Assembly: GCA_022827885.1 (NCBI GenBank)
Contig: JAJEIP010000130.1
Span: 1 to 45,850 of the forward strand
DNA: 45,850 bases
Source of the DNA: Candidatus Poribacteria bacterium
GTDB taxonomy: Bacteria > Poribacteria > WGA-4E > WGA-3G
Direction of reading: 5' to 3'
The position numbers and the translations under genes were made by a program. The notes under the pieces are model-generated. The model saw only the letters and a program-made list of their open reading frames with translations. It did no database searches and was not told the origin of the DNA. This document shows, in pieces, positions 16,192-24,641 of this stretch; positions within the stretch are counted from its first letter, which is position 1, and every line of letters starts with the position of its first letter.

Positions 16192-17190
16192 GTGGTAAAC
16201 CAAACAACACCGCCCGCAAGCCCAAAAGTTACCGTTGTTGGCAGTCTGAACGTCGATCTGGTATGCCGAGCAACGAGGCGACCCGATAAGGGTGAAACGC
16301 TTATCGGCGATGCTTTTGATATTTTCACGGGTGGAAAGGGATTTAATCAGGCAACTGCTGCGGCACGGTTAGGTGCTGAGGCCACACTGATCGGAAGTGT
16401 GGGTGCCGATCTCTTCGGAGATATGTTACTCGCAGCAACGGAGAACGAACGGATTAATAACAGGTTTGTCACAAAACGCGAGGAGGTCGGGACGGGTGTG
16501 GCAACGATCGTCATTGAACCCGATGGCGACAACAGCATCATCGTAGTGCCGCGCGCGAATATGGCACTCACAACAGCAGATATAGACGCTGCTGCCGACG
16601 AGATCGCAAACGCCAATGTTTTACTGCTACAATTAGAAACACCCGTGGCAGCATCGGCGCACGCCGCAGCCATCGCTAAGGCACACGGGACGACTGTGAT
16701 ATTAAATCCTGCACCTGCGCAACCGTTGCCGGATAGCCTGTTAGCGTCTGTTGATATTCTTATCCCGAACGAATCCGAAACGGAGTTGTTGTCGGGGGTA
16801 AAAATTGACACTCACGAAGACGCGCGCCGCGCAGCAGAAGTATTACGCGGGCGTATGGTGGATGCTCCAAGCACTGCTGTTGTCCTAACGCTTGGTGCAC
16901 AAGGCGCATTGATGTTGACAGCCACCGAATCTGCATACGTTTCGGCAGTGACTGTCGATGCTGTGGATACAACGGGTGCAGGGGATGCGTTCTGTGGGGC
17001 ACTCGCGACCACACTGGCAAGCGGCGAGACTTTACGGGCAGCTGTTGCGTTTGCGAATGCAGCGGGGGCAGCGGCAGTGACTGTGGTTGGTGCGACACCT
17101 TCTATGCCCACGCGCGAAAAAGTAATGATCCATGATTTTTGTGAGTTATCTAATTTACCGAAGAAAACGGGGAGAAAGCCCAATGCTTAG
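16192..17190 (+). CDS. rbsK: Ribokinase (PfkB-family sugar kinase)
   Basis: 332 residues from a GTG with AGGA eight bases upstream. It has both PfkB signatures: the N-terminal GGKGFNQATAAARLG (about 48-62) following VGSLNVDLVCRA, and the C-terminal DTTGAGDAFCGAL (about 260-272) with the catalytic Asp in GAGD. The order and sequence are those of ribokinase (ATP + D-ribose to ribose-5-phosphate), though a related sugar such as deoxyribose or 2-keto sugars cannot be excluded. Cytosolic. It has its own promoter and stands alone, divergent from the antiporter unit, with tnpB element 2 inserted just downstream. Confidence 0.88.
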   Translation: MVNQTTPPASPKVTVVGSLNVDLVCRATRRPDKGETLIGDAFDIFTGGKGFNQATAAARLGAEATLIGSVGADLFGDMLLAATENERINNRFVTKREEVGTGVATIVIEPDGDNSIIVVPRANMALTTADIDAAADEIANANVLLLQLETPVAASAHAAAIAKAHGTTVILNPAPAQPLPDSLLASVDILIPNESETELLSGVKIDTHEDARRAAEVLRGRMVDAPSTAVVLTLGAQGALMLTATESAYVSAVTVDAVDTTGAGDAFCGALATTLASGETLRAAVAFANAAGAAAVTVVGATPSMPTREKVMIHDFCELSNLPKKTGRKPNA

Positions 17191-17241
17191 CTTTGGGATG
17201 AATGCCCGCCCTCTTGGAAAAGACCAAAGCGTTCATTTTTT
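17191..17241 (+). terminator. Possible weak terminator after ribokinase
   Basis: ATGAATG (17198-17204) can pair with CGTTCAT (17230-17236), which runs into six T residues (17236-17241). The loop is long (25 bases). CTTTGG (17191-17196) with CCAAAG (17224-17229) is a competing, crossing pairing. It sits immediately before the tnpB promoter. Confidence 0.3.
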
Positions 17242-17243
17242 CC

Positions 17244-17273
17244 TTGACATTTTTTGTAAGAAAGTGGTATAAT
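17244..17273 (+). promoter_or_regulatory. Extended -10 promoter of tnpB element 2
   Basis: Perfect TTGACA (17244-17249), 18-base spacer, TGG-TATAAT with the -10 at 17268-17273. Seven bases downstream is A17280, the first base of the outer leader helix, exactly as in element 1. Confidence 0.75.
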
Positions 17274-17279
17274 AAGTGT

Positions 17280-17372
17280 ATCAAGTTGGACCGACAGTTG
17301 AAGCGTAATCGCAAGGTTACGTGTCGGTCCCACCCACTTCAACGGGGTTAAAGACTTGATACTTGATCTACC
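17280..17372 (+). ncRNA. Structured tnpB leader RNA with predicted pseudoknot, copy 2
   Basis: Pairings: helix D ATCAAGT (17280-17286) with ACTTGAT (17354-17360, or a repeat of it at 17361-17367); helix A GGACCGACA (17288-17296) with TGTCGGTCC (17322-17330); helix B GTTGAAG (17297-17303) with CTTCAAC (17337-17343); hairpin C CGTAATC (17304-17310) with GGTTACG (17315-17321) closing a GCAA loop of the GNRA type. The order again makes A and B cross. Compared with copy 1, A differs at several pairs and B at two adjacent pairs, with both partners changed each time. The stretch ACGGGGTTAAAGACTTGAT after B is identical in both copies. Confidence 0.65.
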
Positions 17373-18485
17373 ATGAAAACTGAAAAATATGAGTTTTATC
17401 ATCAGTCGAATATCATCACACTTGGCAATCTCCTTGACGACTTGCATGGCGTGCATGTCCACTTGCTTTTATTGCAGCGACGCTATTATCGTATCTATGG
17501 TAAATATGCGTCCTTTGGGCGTATCTGCTCGCATATTACGAAGTTGAAAAAGCGGACAAAACCGCATTGGAATCAACTGCCGAGTCAGGTTATCCAACAA
17601 GTCGCCAAGCGTATCCATCTTGGATATGACAAGTTTTTTGACTACCTTGACGAGAAGGCGAAAGGACTATCTCCGCGCAAAGTCGGCAAGCCAAAGATAA
17701 AACCGAAACACCGATATAACTCACTGACGTTCACCCAAGCCGGTTATGAGATTGAAGACAATCGCATTCATATTAAGTGCCTGAAGAAGTGGTTCACCTT
17801 TTGGAAACACCGTGAATGGACTGGGACTCTCAAGACAGTGACAATCAAACGCGATAATGTAGGCGAATACTATTTGTATCTGACGTGTGAGAATCCAGAA
17901 CCTACCAAAAAACTCTCACTGACCGGTAATGAGGCAGGAGCAGACTTTGGTATGAAAACATTCCTCACACTTTCAGATGGTATCAAGATAGGGTCTCCAG
18001 AGTTCTATAAGCAAAGTCTCAACGAGATACGTTCGGCAAATAAAGCACTCTCGGGTAAGAAAAAAGGTTCAAACGCGTGGTATCGTGCGAAGCGACACCT
18101 TGCCCGCGTCAATAAGGATATAGCCAATAGAAGGCGGGATTGGTTCTTCAAGTTAGCACTCCGTCTTGTGAGACGCTATGATACCCTTGCCATTGAAAAC
18201 CTAAATCTTGAAGGTATGAAACGCCTGTGGGGTCGTAAAGTGTCTGACGTTGCTTTTGGTGAGTTCTCATTGATCCTTCGTTGGATGTGTGCCAAATACG
18301 GTAAAACATTGCTGAAAGCAGGCCGTTGGGAAGCGACAACAAAACCTTGCTCAGATTGTGGCTATCACAACAAAAGCTTAACACTTTCAGATAGACAGTG
18401 GACATGCCCTGACTGTGGTTCATCCCACGACCGAGACATCAACGCTGCGCGAAACATATTGCGGGTTGGGGTACCCTGGACCTAA
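17373..18485 (+). CDS. tnpB: TnpB RNA-guided nuclease (IS605 OrfB family), copy 2
   Basis: 370 residues. RuvC residues appear intact: Asp191 (AGADFGMKTF), Glu275 (LAIENLNLEGMKRLWGRKVS) and Asp353/Asp355 (HDRDINAARNI). The zinc ribbon has Cys326, Cys329, Cys345 and Cys348. Relative to copy 1 it shares the central and C-terminal blocks closely but differs much in the N-terminal third after residue 75. The expected activity is RNA-guided DNA cleavage using the element's own omega RNA. The ATG directly follows the conserved leader. No associated tnpA. An intact open frame in both copies argues for selection or recent activity. Confidence 0.93.
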   Translation: MKTEKYEFYHQSNIITLGNLLDDLHGVHVHLLLLQRRYYRIYGKYASFGRICSHITKLKKRTKPHWNQLPSQVIQQVAKRIHLGYDKFFDYLDEKAKGLSPRKVGKPKIKPKHRYNSLTFTQAGYEIEDNRIHIKCLKKWFTFWKHREWTGTLKTVTIKRDNVGEYYLYLTCENPEPTKKLSLTGNEAGADFGMKTFLTLSDGIKIGSPEFYKQSLNEIRSANKALSGKKKGSNAWYRAKRHLARVNKDIANRRRDWFFKLALRLVRRYDTLAIENLNLEGMKRLWGRKVSDVAFGEFSLILRWMCAKYGKTLLKAGRWEATTKPCSDCGYHNKSLTLSDRQWTCPDCGSSHDRDINAARNILRVGVPWT

Positions 18486-18610
18486 ACCAGATAAAACCGA
18501 TCTGATTCGGAATAAGAACCCGCAGGTGGAGCGACAGTAAGACGGTGGACGCTTGAGCGAAAATCGCAGTCGCGATGAAACCGAAGCCCACGCCTTTAGG
18601 CGTTGGGTAG
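18486..18610 (+). ncRNA. 3' end region of tnpB element 2: likely omega RNA scaffold and right end
   Basis: Downstream of the stop: a small hairpin CCGA/TCGG, then GTAAGACGGTGG, then an ATCGC/GCGAT hairpin within GCAGTCGCGATGAA, and finally CCCACGCC (18587-18594), TTTA loop, GGCGTTGGG (18599-18607) with a single bulged T. The final hairpin and the GCAGT-Y-GCGA-Y-GAA block are shared with element 1. This is the classic right end / omega RNA 3' end of IS605-group tnpB elements; the guide would be read from about 18611 into the TPR gene leader. Confidence 0.65.
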
Positions 18611-18635
18611 TATCACCATAAGGAAAATTAGAAAA

Positions 18636-21563
18636 ATGAAAAAAATAGTGAAACAGCCCGCAATATTTATAGCTTTAATTGTATGTTTATGGATCAATAC
18701 AACCGCAATACAAGTCCTTGCCGCGGAGAAGTGGGAATCGAACATGAGAAAAGACTTCGCAAAGGTCTTGCAAGAAAAGAATAAACCCGCGGAAAAACAT
18801 CGTGAACTCATCCTTAAATGGCAAAAGCAGGGACGTCTTTCTGAACTCCTCACACTTTACACCGCCAGGGAGAACAACCGTCAGGCACAACAACCCGCCA
18901 CGCCCATAATTAAGGCGGCGTTCTATTACGGCTTGGGTTATATACATGCCCTTCAAGCATCGAAAACCGGTGAAGTGTCGGAGACTGCCATTAACCACTT
19001 ACAATATGCCGTTGAGATCGATCCAAATCTATTTTGGGCGCGCTTCAACCTCGGCGGTATCTATCAGGAACAGGGTAAAGACGAATTGGCACTCGCTGAA
19101 TTTGAGGTGTGTATCCGTTTAAACCCTAACTACTATCCGGTTCACTATCGGATGGGTGAAATCCACTTAAAGCAGCAGAATTACATAGAAGCCCTGCAAG
19201 CCTTTGATGCCGCACGCAAGGTAAACAGAAAGTGGGAATATCCACAATACGGCATCGGTTTGGTTTATTTCGGACAGGGTGAGATAGACCGGGCCCGCGA
19301 GACCTTTGAGAATCTTACCCAGAAAAATAAAAGGTTCGCACCTGCCTACTTCAAACTTGGACAAGTCCTTGCGACTGAGGGATTCTTTGATGAGGCGTTA
19401 AAAGAATATGCGAAAGGATCGGAACATCAGGACTACTCCGCAGAGGTCCTTTACGAGCTGGCGGTTATCTTCGATGAGAAAGGCAATACGGACGGCGCAA
19501 TTCGGCTATATCAACGCACAATTGAGGCTGAGCCGAGGCACGCGCACGCACTTTTCGCGCTTGGAGAACGCCTCTATGCGAGCGGGGATACCCCGGCAGC
19601 GGTGCAACACTACCAACACGCATTATCCCTCACACCGAGCCTTAAGGATACCTTCTATGCACCGCTTGAATCTTACTTCGCAGGGTTGATGACCGCAGAT
19701 GCAGCGATGCCGATCCTTGAGAAAGCGATGTTAGTCCTTCCTGAAGATCCACGCTCCCATTTTTATACAGGTATGGTCGAAGCCGATGCTGGTAACCTCC
19801 AGGCAGCCATCGCATCTTACGAAAAGACTATCGAGATTATAGAAGTCGATCCCAGTCTTATGCAAACGGAACTCCTCTTAGGCGATTTCAACGATGTTTA
19901 CTTGAAACTCGGTGAACTGTATCACCAACAGGGGGATGTAGAGACTTCTGTTGCGTATTTTAAACGCGCATTGGCGTTAAATCCGGAATTAGCGAATAAA
20001 TTTATTGAGCAAGGACAAGGCGCTTTCGATGAGAGGCGCTATCAAGAGGCTATTGAATCTTTGAATACGCACCTGCTATTGTTTCCGGAAGACGTTAGTG
20101 GTGCCTACCTACTGGGACAGAGTTATGAGGCGAATGGCGATACAGACAACGCCCTCACCCTTTATCAACGCACTCTGGCGTTAGATTCACAGCGAACAGA
20201 TGTGCTTTTCAAGATGGTTCACATCTATCGAAACCGGGAATCACATCAACAGGCAATCGAGACTTTAGAGAAGATTATCGAGATTGCTCCGGATACGATC
20301 GAGGCGCATTATCTAATGGCACTGTCCTACCTGACACTGGAGCAGTCGGACGCTGCGTTGACGGCGTTTCTTGCAACTGTCCGGCTCAATCCTGAGGATG
20401 TCTCGGCACATTACCACGCGGCAGTCTTGTTTGAACAAAAAGGCGACATAGACAACGCCATCGTACATTATGAGAAAACGATTGGACTTGACACGGCATC
20501 GATTGAAAGCCCTTTTTTTGAAGTAACAGAAGTTACACCTTTTTTCCAACTCGGTGCCATCTATCGCGAGCGCAATGATGAAGCGAATATCATTCGGGTC
20601 TATCCACCGGCGTTAGAAATTGAACCGAATCACCCGGAACTCCATCACCTTCTTGCCGTCATCTTCGAGAAGCGCGACGAACGTGAGCGCGCGATTCGGT
20701 ACTATGGACTGGCGAACCAATACAATCCTAAGAAGTTTGACTGGCACTATAGCTACGCCCGTCTGCTCGACCAGCACGCCGAGACCCTCGGAGATGCCTA
20801 TCATAAACATGCTGAAATGGCTGTCAAGGAATATACCGCAACCATCGCTCTGAATTCAGACTACGTAGATGCGTATTTCTACCGCGGGATGCTCACGCTC
20901 CGCTACAGACGTATTGGTAAAACGCTGTATCGCTATAGCCAAATTTTAGAGGATTTCAAGCAGGTGACCGAATCCCAACCCAAAAACCGTGAGGCGAGCT
21001 ACCAACTCGGGGTCCTTTATCTCGAAATTGATCGACACCGTCTCGCTCAAGAGGTTTTTGAAAATATGCTCTCTCACGCGCCAGAATACAGAGGTATCCA
21101 CGCGCACCTCGGACAGATTGCGGAATGGGAGCAGGCGTGGAAAGCGGCGATTCAACATTATGAGGCGGAGGCTGCACTTATCCAAGAACCTGCCGAAGTA
21201 GACGACGAGATTGCCATCAAAACGTATCAACGCCTTGGCGATCTTTATTATGCACATGCCTTGGATTACAACGCTGCGAAAGAGACGCTGGAAAAGGCAC
21301 TCGCTTTGGACGATACACATGTGCCGACGCTCCTCAACTATGCCAATAACCTTTTCAGTATGGACCTACTCGGCGCAGCAACAGAGCAGTTTGAACAGGT
21401 GATACAACTGGAACCGAGTAACTTGACTGCGAATTACAACCTTGCGTTAATGTATGAATATAGAGAGAAACGTGAAGAGGCGAGAATGCAATGGCAGCGT
21501 TTCCTTGAACTGAATCCACCCGAACAGTGGCGGATTGAAGCGGAGCGGCATCTGAGCCAGTAA
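18636..21563 (+). CDS. Large exported TPR-repeat protein
   Basis: 975 residues from the ATG at 18636 (a TTG 33 bases upstream would overlap the tnpB element's terminal hairpin). The start MKKIVKQPAIFIALIVCLW...LAAEKW is a good signal peptide, so the protein should be periplasmic or outer-membrane associated. The remainder is tetratricopeptide repeats, more than 20 by eye, with recurring A-x-x-H/Y-Y-x-L-G-x-x-Y and A-L-x-L-x-P patterns from about residue 90 to the end. TPR arrays mediate protein-protein interactions; no catalytic domain is visible. It precedes the biotin ligase gene by 4 bases, so they are probably co-transcribed. No separate promoter is seen between it and tnpB element 2. Confidence 0.88.
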   Translation: MKKIVKQPAIFIALIVCLWINTTAIQVLAAEKWESNMRKDFAKVLQEKNKPAEKHRELILKWQKQGRLSELLTLYTARENNRQAQQPATPIIKAAFYYGLGYIHALQASKTGEVSETAINHLQYAVEIDPNLFWARFNLGGIYQEQGKDELALAEFEVCIRLNPNYYPVHYRMGEIHLKQQNYIEALQAFDAARKVNRKWEYPQYGIGLVYFGQGEIDRARETFENLTQKNKRFAPAYFKLGQVLATEGFFDEALKEYAKGSEHQDYSAEVLYELAVIFDEKGNTDGAIRLYQRTIEAEPRHAHALFALGERLYASGDTPAAVQHYQHALSLTPSLKDTFYAPLESYFAGLMTADAAMPILEKAMLVLPEDPRSHFYTGMVEADAGNLQAAIASYEKTIEIIEVDPSLMQTELLLGDFNDVYLKLGELYHQQGDVETSVAYFKRALALNPELANKFIEQGQGAFDERRYQEAIESLNTHLLLFPEDVSGAYLLGQSYEANGDTDNALTLYQRTLALDSQRTDVLFKMVHIYRNRESHQQAIETLEKIIEIAPDTIEAHYLMALSYLTLEQSDAALTAFLATVRLNPEDVSAHYHAAVLFEQKGDIDNAIVHYEKTIGLDTASIESPFFEVTEVTPFFQLGAIYRERNDEANIIRVYPPALEIEPNHPELHHLLAVIFEKRDERERAIRYYGLANQYNPKKFDWHYSYARLLDQHAETLGDAYHKHAEMAVKEYTATIALNSDYVDAYFYRGMLTLRYRRIGKTLYRYSQILEDFKQVTESQPKNREASYQLGVLYLEIDRHRLAQEVFENMLSHAPEYRGIHAHLGQIAEWEQAWKAAIQHYEAEAALIQEPAEVDDEIAIKTYQRLGDLYYAHALDYNAAKETLEKALALDDTHVPTLLNYANNLFSMDLLGAATEQFEQVIQLEPSNLTANYNLALMYEYREKREEARMQWQRFLELNPPEQWRIEAERHLSQ

Positions 21564-21567
21564 TTTT

Positions 21568-22236
21568 ATGAATGTTAAGGTGCTGCGGACAACACTTCAG
21601 ACGACGCTTATTGGTTGCCAGATTGAGCACTATCCGCAGGTCGCTTCTACCAACGACCTCGCGCTTGCGCGCGGCAAGATCGGTGCCGCAGAAGGGACGC
21701 TCATCATTGCGGAGCACCAGACCGCTGGGCGCGGTAGATACGGTAGGCACTGGGAGGCACCGTCGGGAAAAGGTCTCCTTGTGTCCGTCGTCCTTAAACA
21801 TCGGCTCCTTCGCGATCAGGTTACACTCCCGAATCTCATCGGTGCGATGGCAATAGCAGCGACAATTCGCACAACACATAGGCTTGACGCTCGGATTAAG
21901 GTGCCTAACGATGTGCGGATCGAAAAGAAGAAGGTTGCGGGTGTCCTCACAGAACTCGCATACGACGCGGAAGGTCACCCTTTTTTTGTTTTGGGTTTCG
22001 GTGTGAATGTCAATAACGCTTTGGAGGATTTTCCGCCTAAATTGCGTGGAACCGCAACCTCGGTGCGTATGGCGCATCCGTTCTCGGAAAATCGCAACTT
22101 TGAAATCTGTCGTGCCTCGCTATTATGCGATATTCTCTGCCACTTGGAAAAGCACTACCTGCAGCTGAAGGCGGGTAAGACGGATTTAATTATGAACGCG
22201 TTTGAGGTTTTACGGGAAGATGAAAATCGTACTTAG
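21568..22236 (+). CDS. birA: Biotin--protein ligase catalytic domain (BirA/BPL), C-terminally short
   Basis: 222 residues. It has the biotin/AMP-binding GRGRYGRHW (54-62), the KVPND variant (111-115) of the usual KWPND motif, a lysine-rich KKKVAGVLTE segment (120-129) and GFGVNVNN (143-150). The enzyme activates biotin as biotinyl-AMP and transfers it to carboxylase carrier lysines. It lacks the N-terminal helix-turn-helix, so it is not a repressor of the E. coli kind. It also ends soon after the catalytic domain: the C-terminal SH3-like domain of about 50 residues is missing, and the reading frame ends 17 bases inside the next gene. Whether this form is fully active is uncertain. Confidence 0.85.
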   Translation: MNVKVLRTTLQTTLIGCQIEHYPQVASTNDLALARGKIGAAEGTLIIAEHQTAGRGRYGRHWEAPSGKGLLVSVVLKHRLLRDQVTLPNLIGAMAIAATIRTTHRLDARIKVPNDVRIEKKKVAGVLTELAYDAEGHPFFVLGFGVNVNNALEDFPPKLRGTATSVRMAHPFSENRNFEICRASLLCDILCHLEKHYLQLKAGKTDLIMNAFEVLREDENRT

Positions 22237-22657
22237 TGCTTGTCTTCTTGGTGTCCGCTGCCGATACGATGGCGGTGACAGCCGAAATGAAACAGCGATA
22301 AAACACGGGGAGAAGTATACGCTTATCCCTGTTTGTCCAGAAGAATCCGGTGGGTTGCCAACGCCGCGTCCGCCTGCAGAGATTGTCGGCGGTGATGGCG
22401 GTGATGTCTTGGATGGCAGGGCAAAGGTTATGACGGCTGACAGGACGGACGTAACGGAAGCCTATTTGAAAGGTGCTCACCACGCTTTGCGGGTTGCGCA
22501 ATCAAACAAAGCGACACACGTGGTTCTGAAAGCGAGGAGTCCATCCTGTGGTTGTGGCGACATCTACGACGGCACGTTTTCTGGAACCCTCACGCCTGGC
22601 GACGGCGTAACCACCGCCCTCTTGAAACGACACGGAATTACTGTTACCTCCCTGTGA
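22220..22657 (+). CDS. DUF523 family protein
   Basis: 145 residues from the ATG at 22220, which overlaps the birA end by 17 bases; a frame six codons longer has no support. Family features: SACLLGVRCRYDGG near the N-terminus, CPEESGGLPTPRPPAE (about 36-51), and LKARSPSCGCGDIYDGTFSG (about 101-120) with clustered cysteines. DUF523 proteins are small cysteine-rich proteins of undetermined biochemical function, some fused to DUF1722; the conserved cysteines suggest a metal or Fe-S site. The overlap implies translational coupling with birA. Confidence 0.88.
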   Translation: MKIVLSACLLGVRCRYDGGDSRNETAIKHGEKYTLIPVCPEESGGLPTPRPPAEIVGGDGGDVLDGRAKVMTADRTDVTEAYLKGAHHALRVAQSNKATHVVLKARSPSCGCGDIYDGTFSGTLTPGDGVTTALLKRHGITVTSL

Positions 22658-22725
22658 TACCAGTGGACCATCTTGGACAGAATCGCCATTGTCAATCAAC
22701 AGGACCCAGAAAACTGACTGCTACG

Positions 22726-23538
22726 TTAATAGTCCAAAAGATGCCGGACCTGTTCGCCAATGTCGAGGCTCCGCATCAATGACTCACCGACAAGCATCGC
22801 CTGCACACCGGCTTCTTGTAACCGCATCACGTCTTCACGTGAATAGATACCGCTTTCACTCACCACGACCTTATCCGCTGGGATGGCTTCGCGTAAACGG
22901 AACGTTGTGGCGATGTCGGTGTGAAATGTGCGTAAATCACGGTTGTTGATACCGATTATCTGGGCATCCACGTCTAACGCGATAGCCAATTCCTCTTGTG
23001 TATGCACCTCCACCAAACACGCCAGCGATAACGAGGCTGCAATATCCATGAACGTCCGCAACTCTGCTGCTGTCAACGCTGCAACAATCAGTAAAATGGC
23101 ATCCGCTCCGGCGACGCGGGCTTGGTAGATGTGATACGGGTCAATTGTGAAATCTTTTCGGAGGAGGGGCACATCAACAGTGTCCCGAATTGCGCGCAGA
23201 TAGTCGAGTTCGCCTGCGAAAAAATGCTTGTCTGTTAACACAGAAATCGCAGCAGCACCGTTTTCGACGTAGGTTTTGGCGATTGATACCGGATCGAAAT
23301 CTTCGCGGATAATGCCTTTGCTGGGTGATTTTTTCTTCACCTCGGCGATAAGTTTAACGGTTCCACTACCTGCAATGGCACTGCGACTTTTGACAGCAAG
23401 TTTTGGTTTGCAAGCTGCACCAAAATCCCGCGTTGGTGGAAGATTCGCTACCTGCGTTTCCAATTTAGCAATCGGCACCCGTTTCCGTTCCGCTGTGAGC
23501 TCCTTCTGTTTATGGGCAATGATAGTATCAAGTATCAA
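22726..23538 (-). CDS. trpC: Indole-3-glycerol phosphate synthase
   Basis: 270 residues, single-function TrpC length. Catalytic features: LIAEVKKKSPSKG (about 83-95), ending in the SPSKG phosphate-binding motif, LLRKDFTIDPYHIYQAR (about 144-160) with the general-acid lysine, GINNRDL (about 196-202) and VSESGI (about 228-233). It closes the indole ring from carboxyphenylamino-deoxyribulose phosphate in tryptophan synthesis. It begins 27 bases after trpD on the same strand, forming a trpDC pair; the remaining trp genes are not in the window. It converges with DUF523, with no obvious terminator in the 68-bp gap. Confidence 0.95.
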   Translation of the reverse strand: MILDTIIAHKQKELTAERKRVPIAKLETQVANLPPTRDFGAACKPKLAVKSRSAIAGSGTVKLIAEVKKKSPSKGIIREDFDPVSIAKTYVENGAAAISVLTDKHFFAGELDYLRAIRDTVDVPLLRKDFTIDPYHIYQARVAGADAILLIVAALTAAELRTFMDIAASLSLACLVEVHTQEELAIALDVDAQIIGINNRDLRTFHTDIATTFRLREAIPADKVVVSESGIYSREDVMRLQEAGVQAMLVGESLMRSLDIGEQVRHLLDY

Positions 23539-23565
23539 TTTTTTAATTTTGCCTTTTTTGAATAA

Positions 23566-24609
23566 CTAAAAATTATTTGAGACGGCTTTGAGTCCTTCTA
23601 ATTTCGCGAGCGCTGCGCCCGAATCAATGGATTCTGAGGCAAGTTGGATACCCGCATCGAGACTATCTACTTTCCCGCTTGCGGTAATCGCTGCGCCAGC
23701 GTTCAGCACAACAATATCGCGTTTGGGTCCCTTTTCACCCTTCAGGAGATTGACCACAATTTCGGCGTTCTCCTCTGGCGCGCCCCCAAGAAGTGCTTCA
23801 GGTTCGGCTCTCGGAATTCCGAATGTCGTGGGATCAAGGGTATAGGTTTCCACAGTGCCGTTTCGGAGTTCGGAAACGCGCGTGGTTGTTGTGGTTGTGA
23901 TGTCGTCCAAACCGTCATCCCCGCGCACGATGAAGGCGTGCTGGCATCCGAGGTTATTCAAGGCATTCGCATGCGCCTCAGTGAGTTCTGGGGCATAGAC
24001 CCCGATGACTTGTGCCTGCGGTCCTGCCGGATTGGTCAGTGGTGCTATGGCATTGAAAATCGTCCGAATCCCGATCTCTCGTCGGGGTCCGATGGCGTAT
24101 TTCATGGCGCCGTGGAGTGTTGGTGCGAATAGAAAACCGATGCCGACCTCATCAACGCACCGTCCGACGTGTTCGGGACCAATTTCAATGTTCACGCCTA
24201 ATGCCATCAGTACGTTCGCGCTCCCACTCTGTCGCGTCACGCCGCGATTGCCATGCTTTGCGACTGGGACGCCTGCTCCAGCGGTAACAATAGCGGAAGT
24301 TGTCGAGATGTTGAAATGGTTCAAACCTGTCCCCCCTGTGCTACACGTATCGACAAGTCGTGGGACTTTGGGTGTCGCTTGCAAGTCAGGTGTATGCAGT
24401 GTGGGAACAGGGGTAGACTTAGCGCGCATGGCACGCGTTGCCCCCGTCATTTCCTCTACTGTTTCGCCTTTAAGCCGCAGTGCGGTAAGAAAACAGGCAA
24501 TCTGGGCATCTGTTGTCTTACCTTCCATGATCTCGTTCATGGTATCCATCATTTCTGCTTCGGTTAAAGCGTTCCCTGCTATAACCTGTTGAATCGCTTC
24601 ACGAATCAC
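23566..24609 (-). CDS. trpD: Anthranilate phosphoribosyltransferase
   Basis: 347 residues from a GTG at 24609. That start is chosen because AGGAGG lies eight bases upstream and because an upstream ATG at 24642 overlaps the -10 box. TrpD motifs: LVDTCSTGGTGLNHFNISTT, the PRPP-binding region (the common form has GTGGDG; here STGGTG), KHGNRGVTRQSGSANVL for anthranilate and metal binding, and NPAG. It transfers phosphoribose to anthranilate in the second step of tryptophan synthesis. First gene of trpDC. Confidence 0.94.
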   Translation of the reverse strand: MIREAIQQVIAGNALTEAEMMDTMNEIMEGKTTDAQIACFLTALRLKGETVEEMTGATRAMRAKSTPVPTLHTPDLQATPKVPRLVDTCSTGGTGLNHFNISTTSAIVTAGAGVPVAKHGNRGVTRQSGSANVLMALGVNIEIGPEHVGRCVDEVGIGFLFAPTLHGAMKYAIGPRREIGIRTIFNAIAPLTNPAGPQAQVIGVYAPELTEAHANALNNLGCQHAFIVRGDDGLDDITTTTTTRVSELRNGTVETYTLDPTTFGIPRAEPEALLGGAPEENAEIVVNLLKGEKGPKRDIVVLNAGAAITASGKVDSLDAGIQLASESIDSGAALAKLEGLKAVSNNF

Positions 24610-24641
24610 GCAATGTTCCTCCTGAGAATATTCTATTCGCA

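Larger units (their letters stand above)
17245..18610 (+). mobile_element. IS200/IS605-type tnpB-only element, copy 2
   Basis: Same architecture as the element at 8429-9750: extended -10 promoter, pseudoknotted leader, intact tnpB and 3' terminal hairpin. Similarity on the left starts at TTGACATT near 17244 and the right end lies just after the hairpin near 18610. No tnpA. It is inserted between the ribokinase gene and the TPR gene, whose ATG is only 26 bases beyond the right end. The two elements' proteins are clearly diverged, so they represent separate lineages or old insertions. Confidence 0.7.

Noticed and set aside
17191-17241. Second pseudoknot just before tnpB element 2
   Set aside because: CTTTGG/CCAAAG and ATGAATG/CGTTCAT cross, but there is no equivalent before element 1 and the stems are short, so I treat it as a weak terminator at most.
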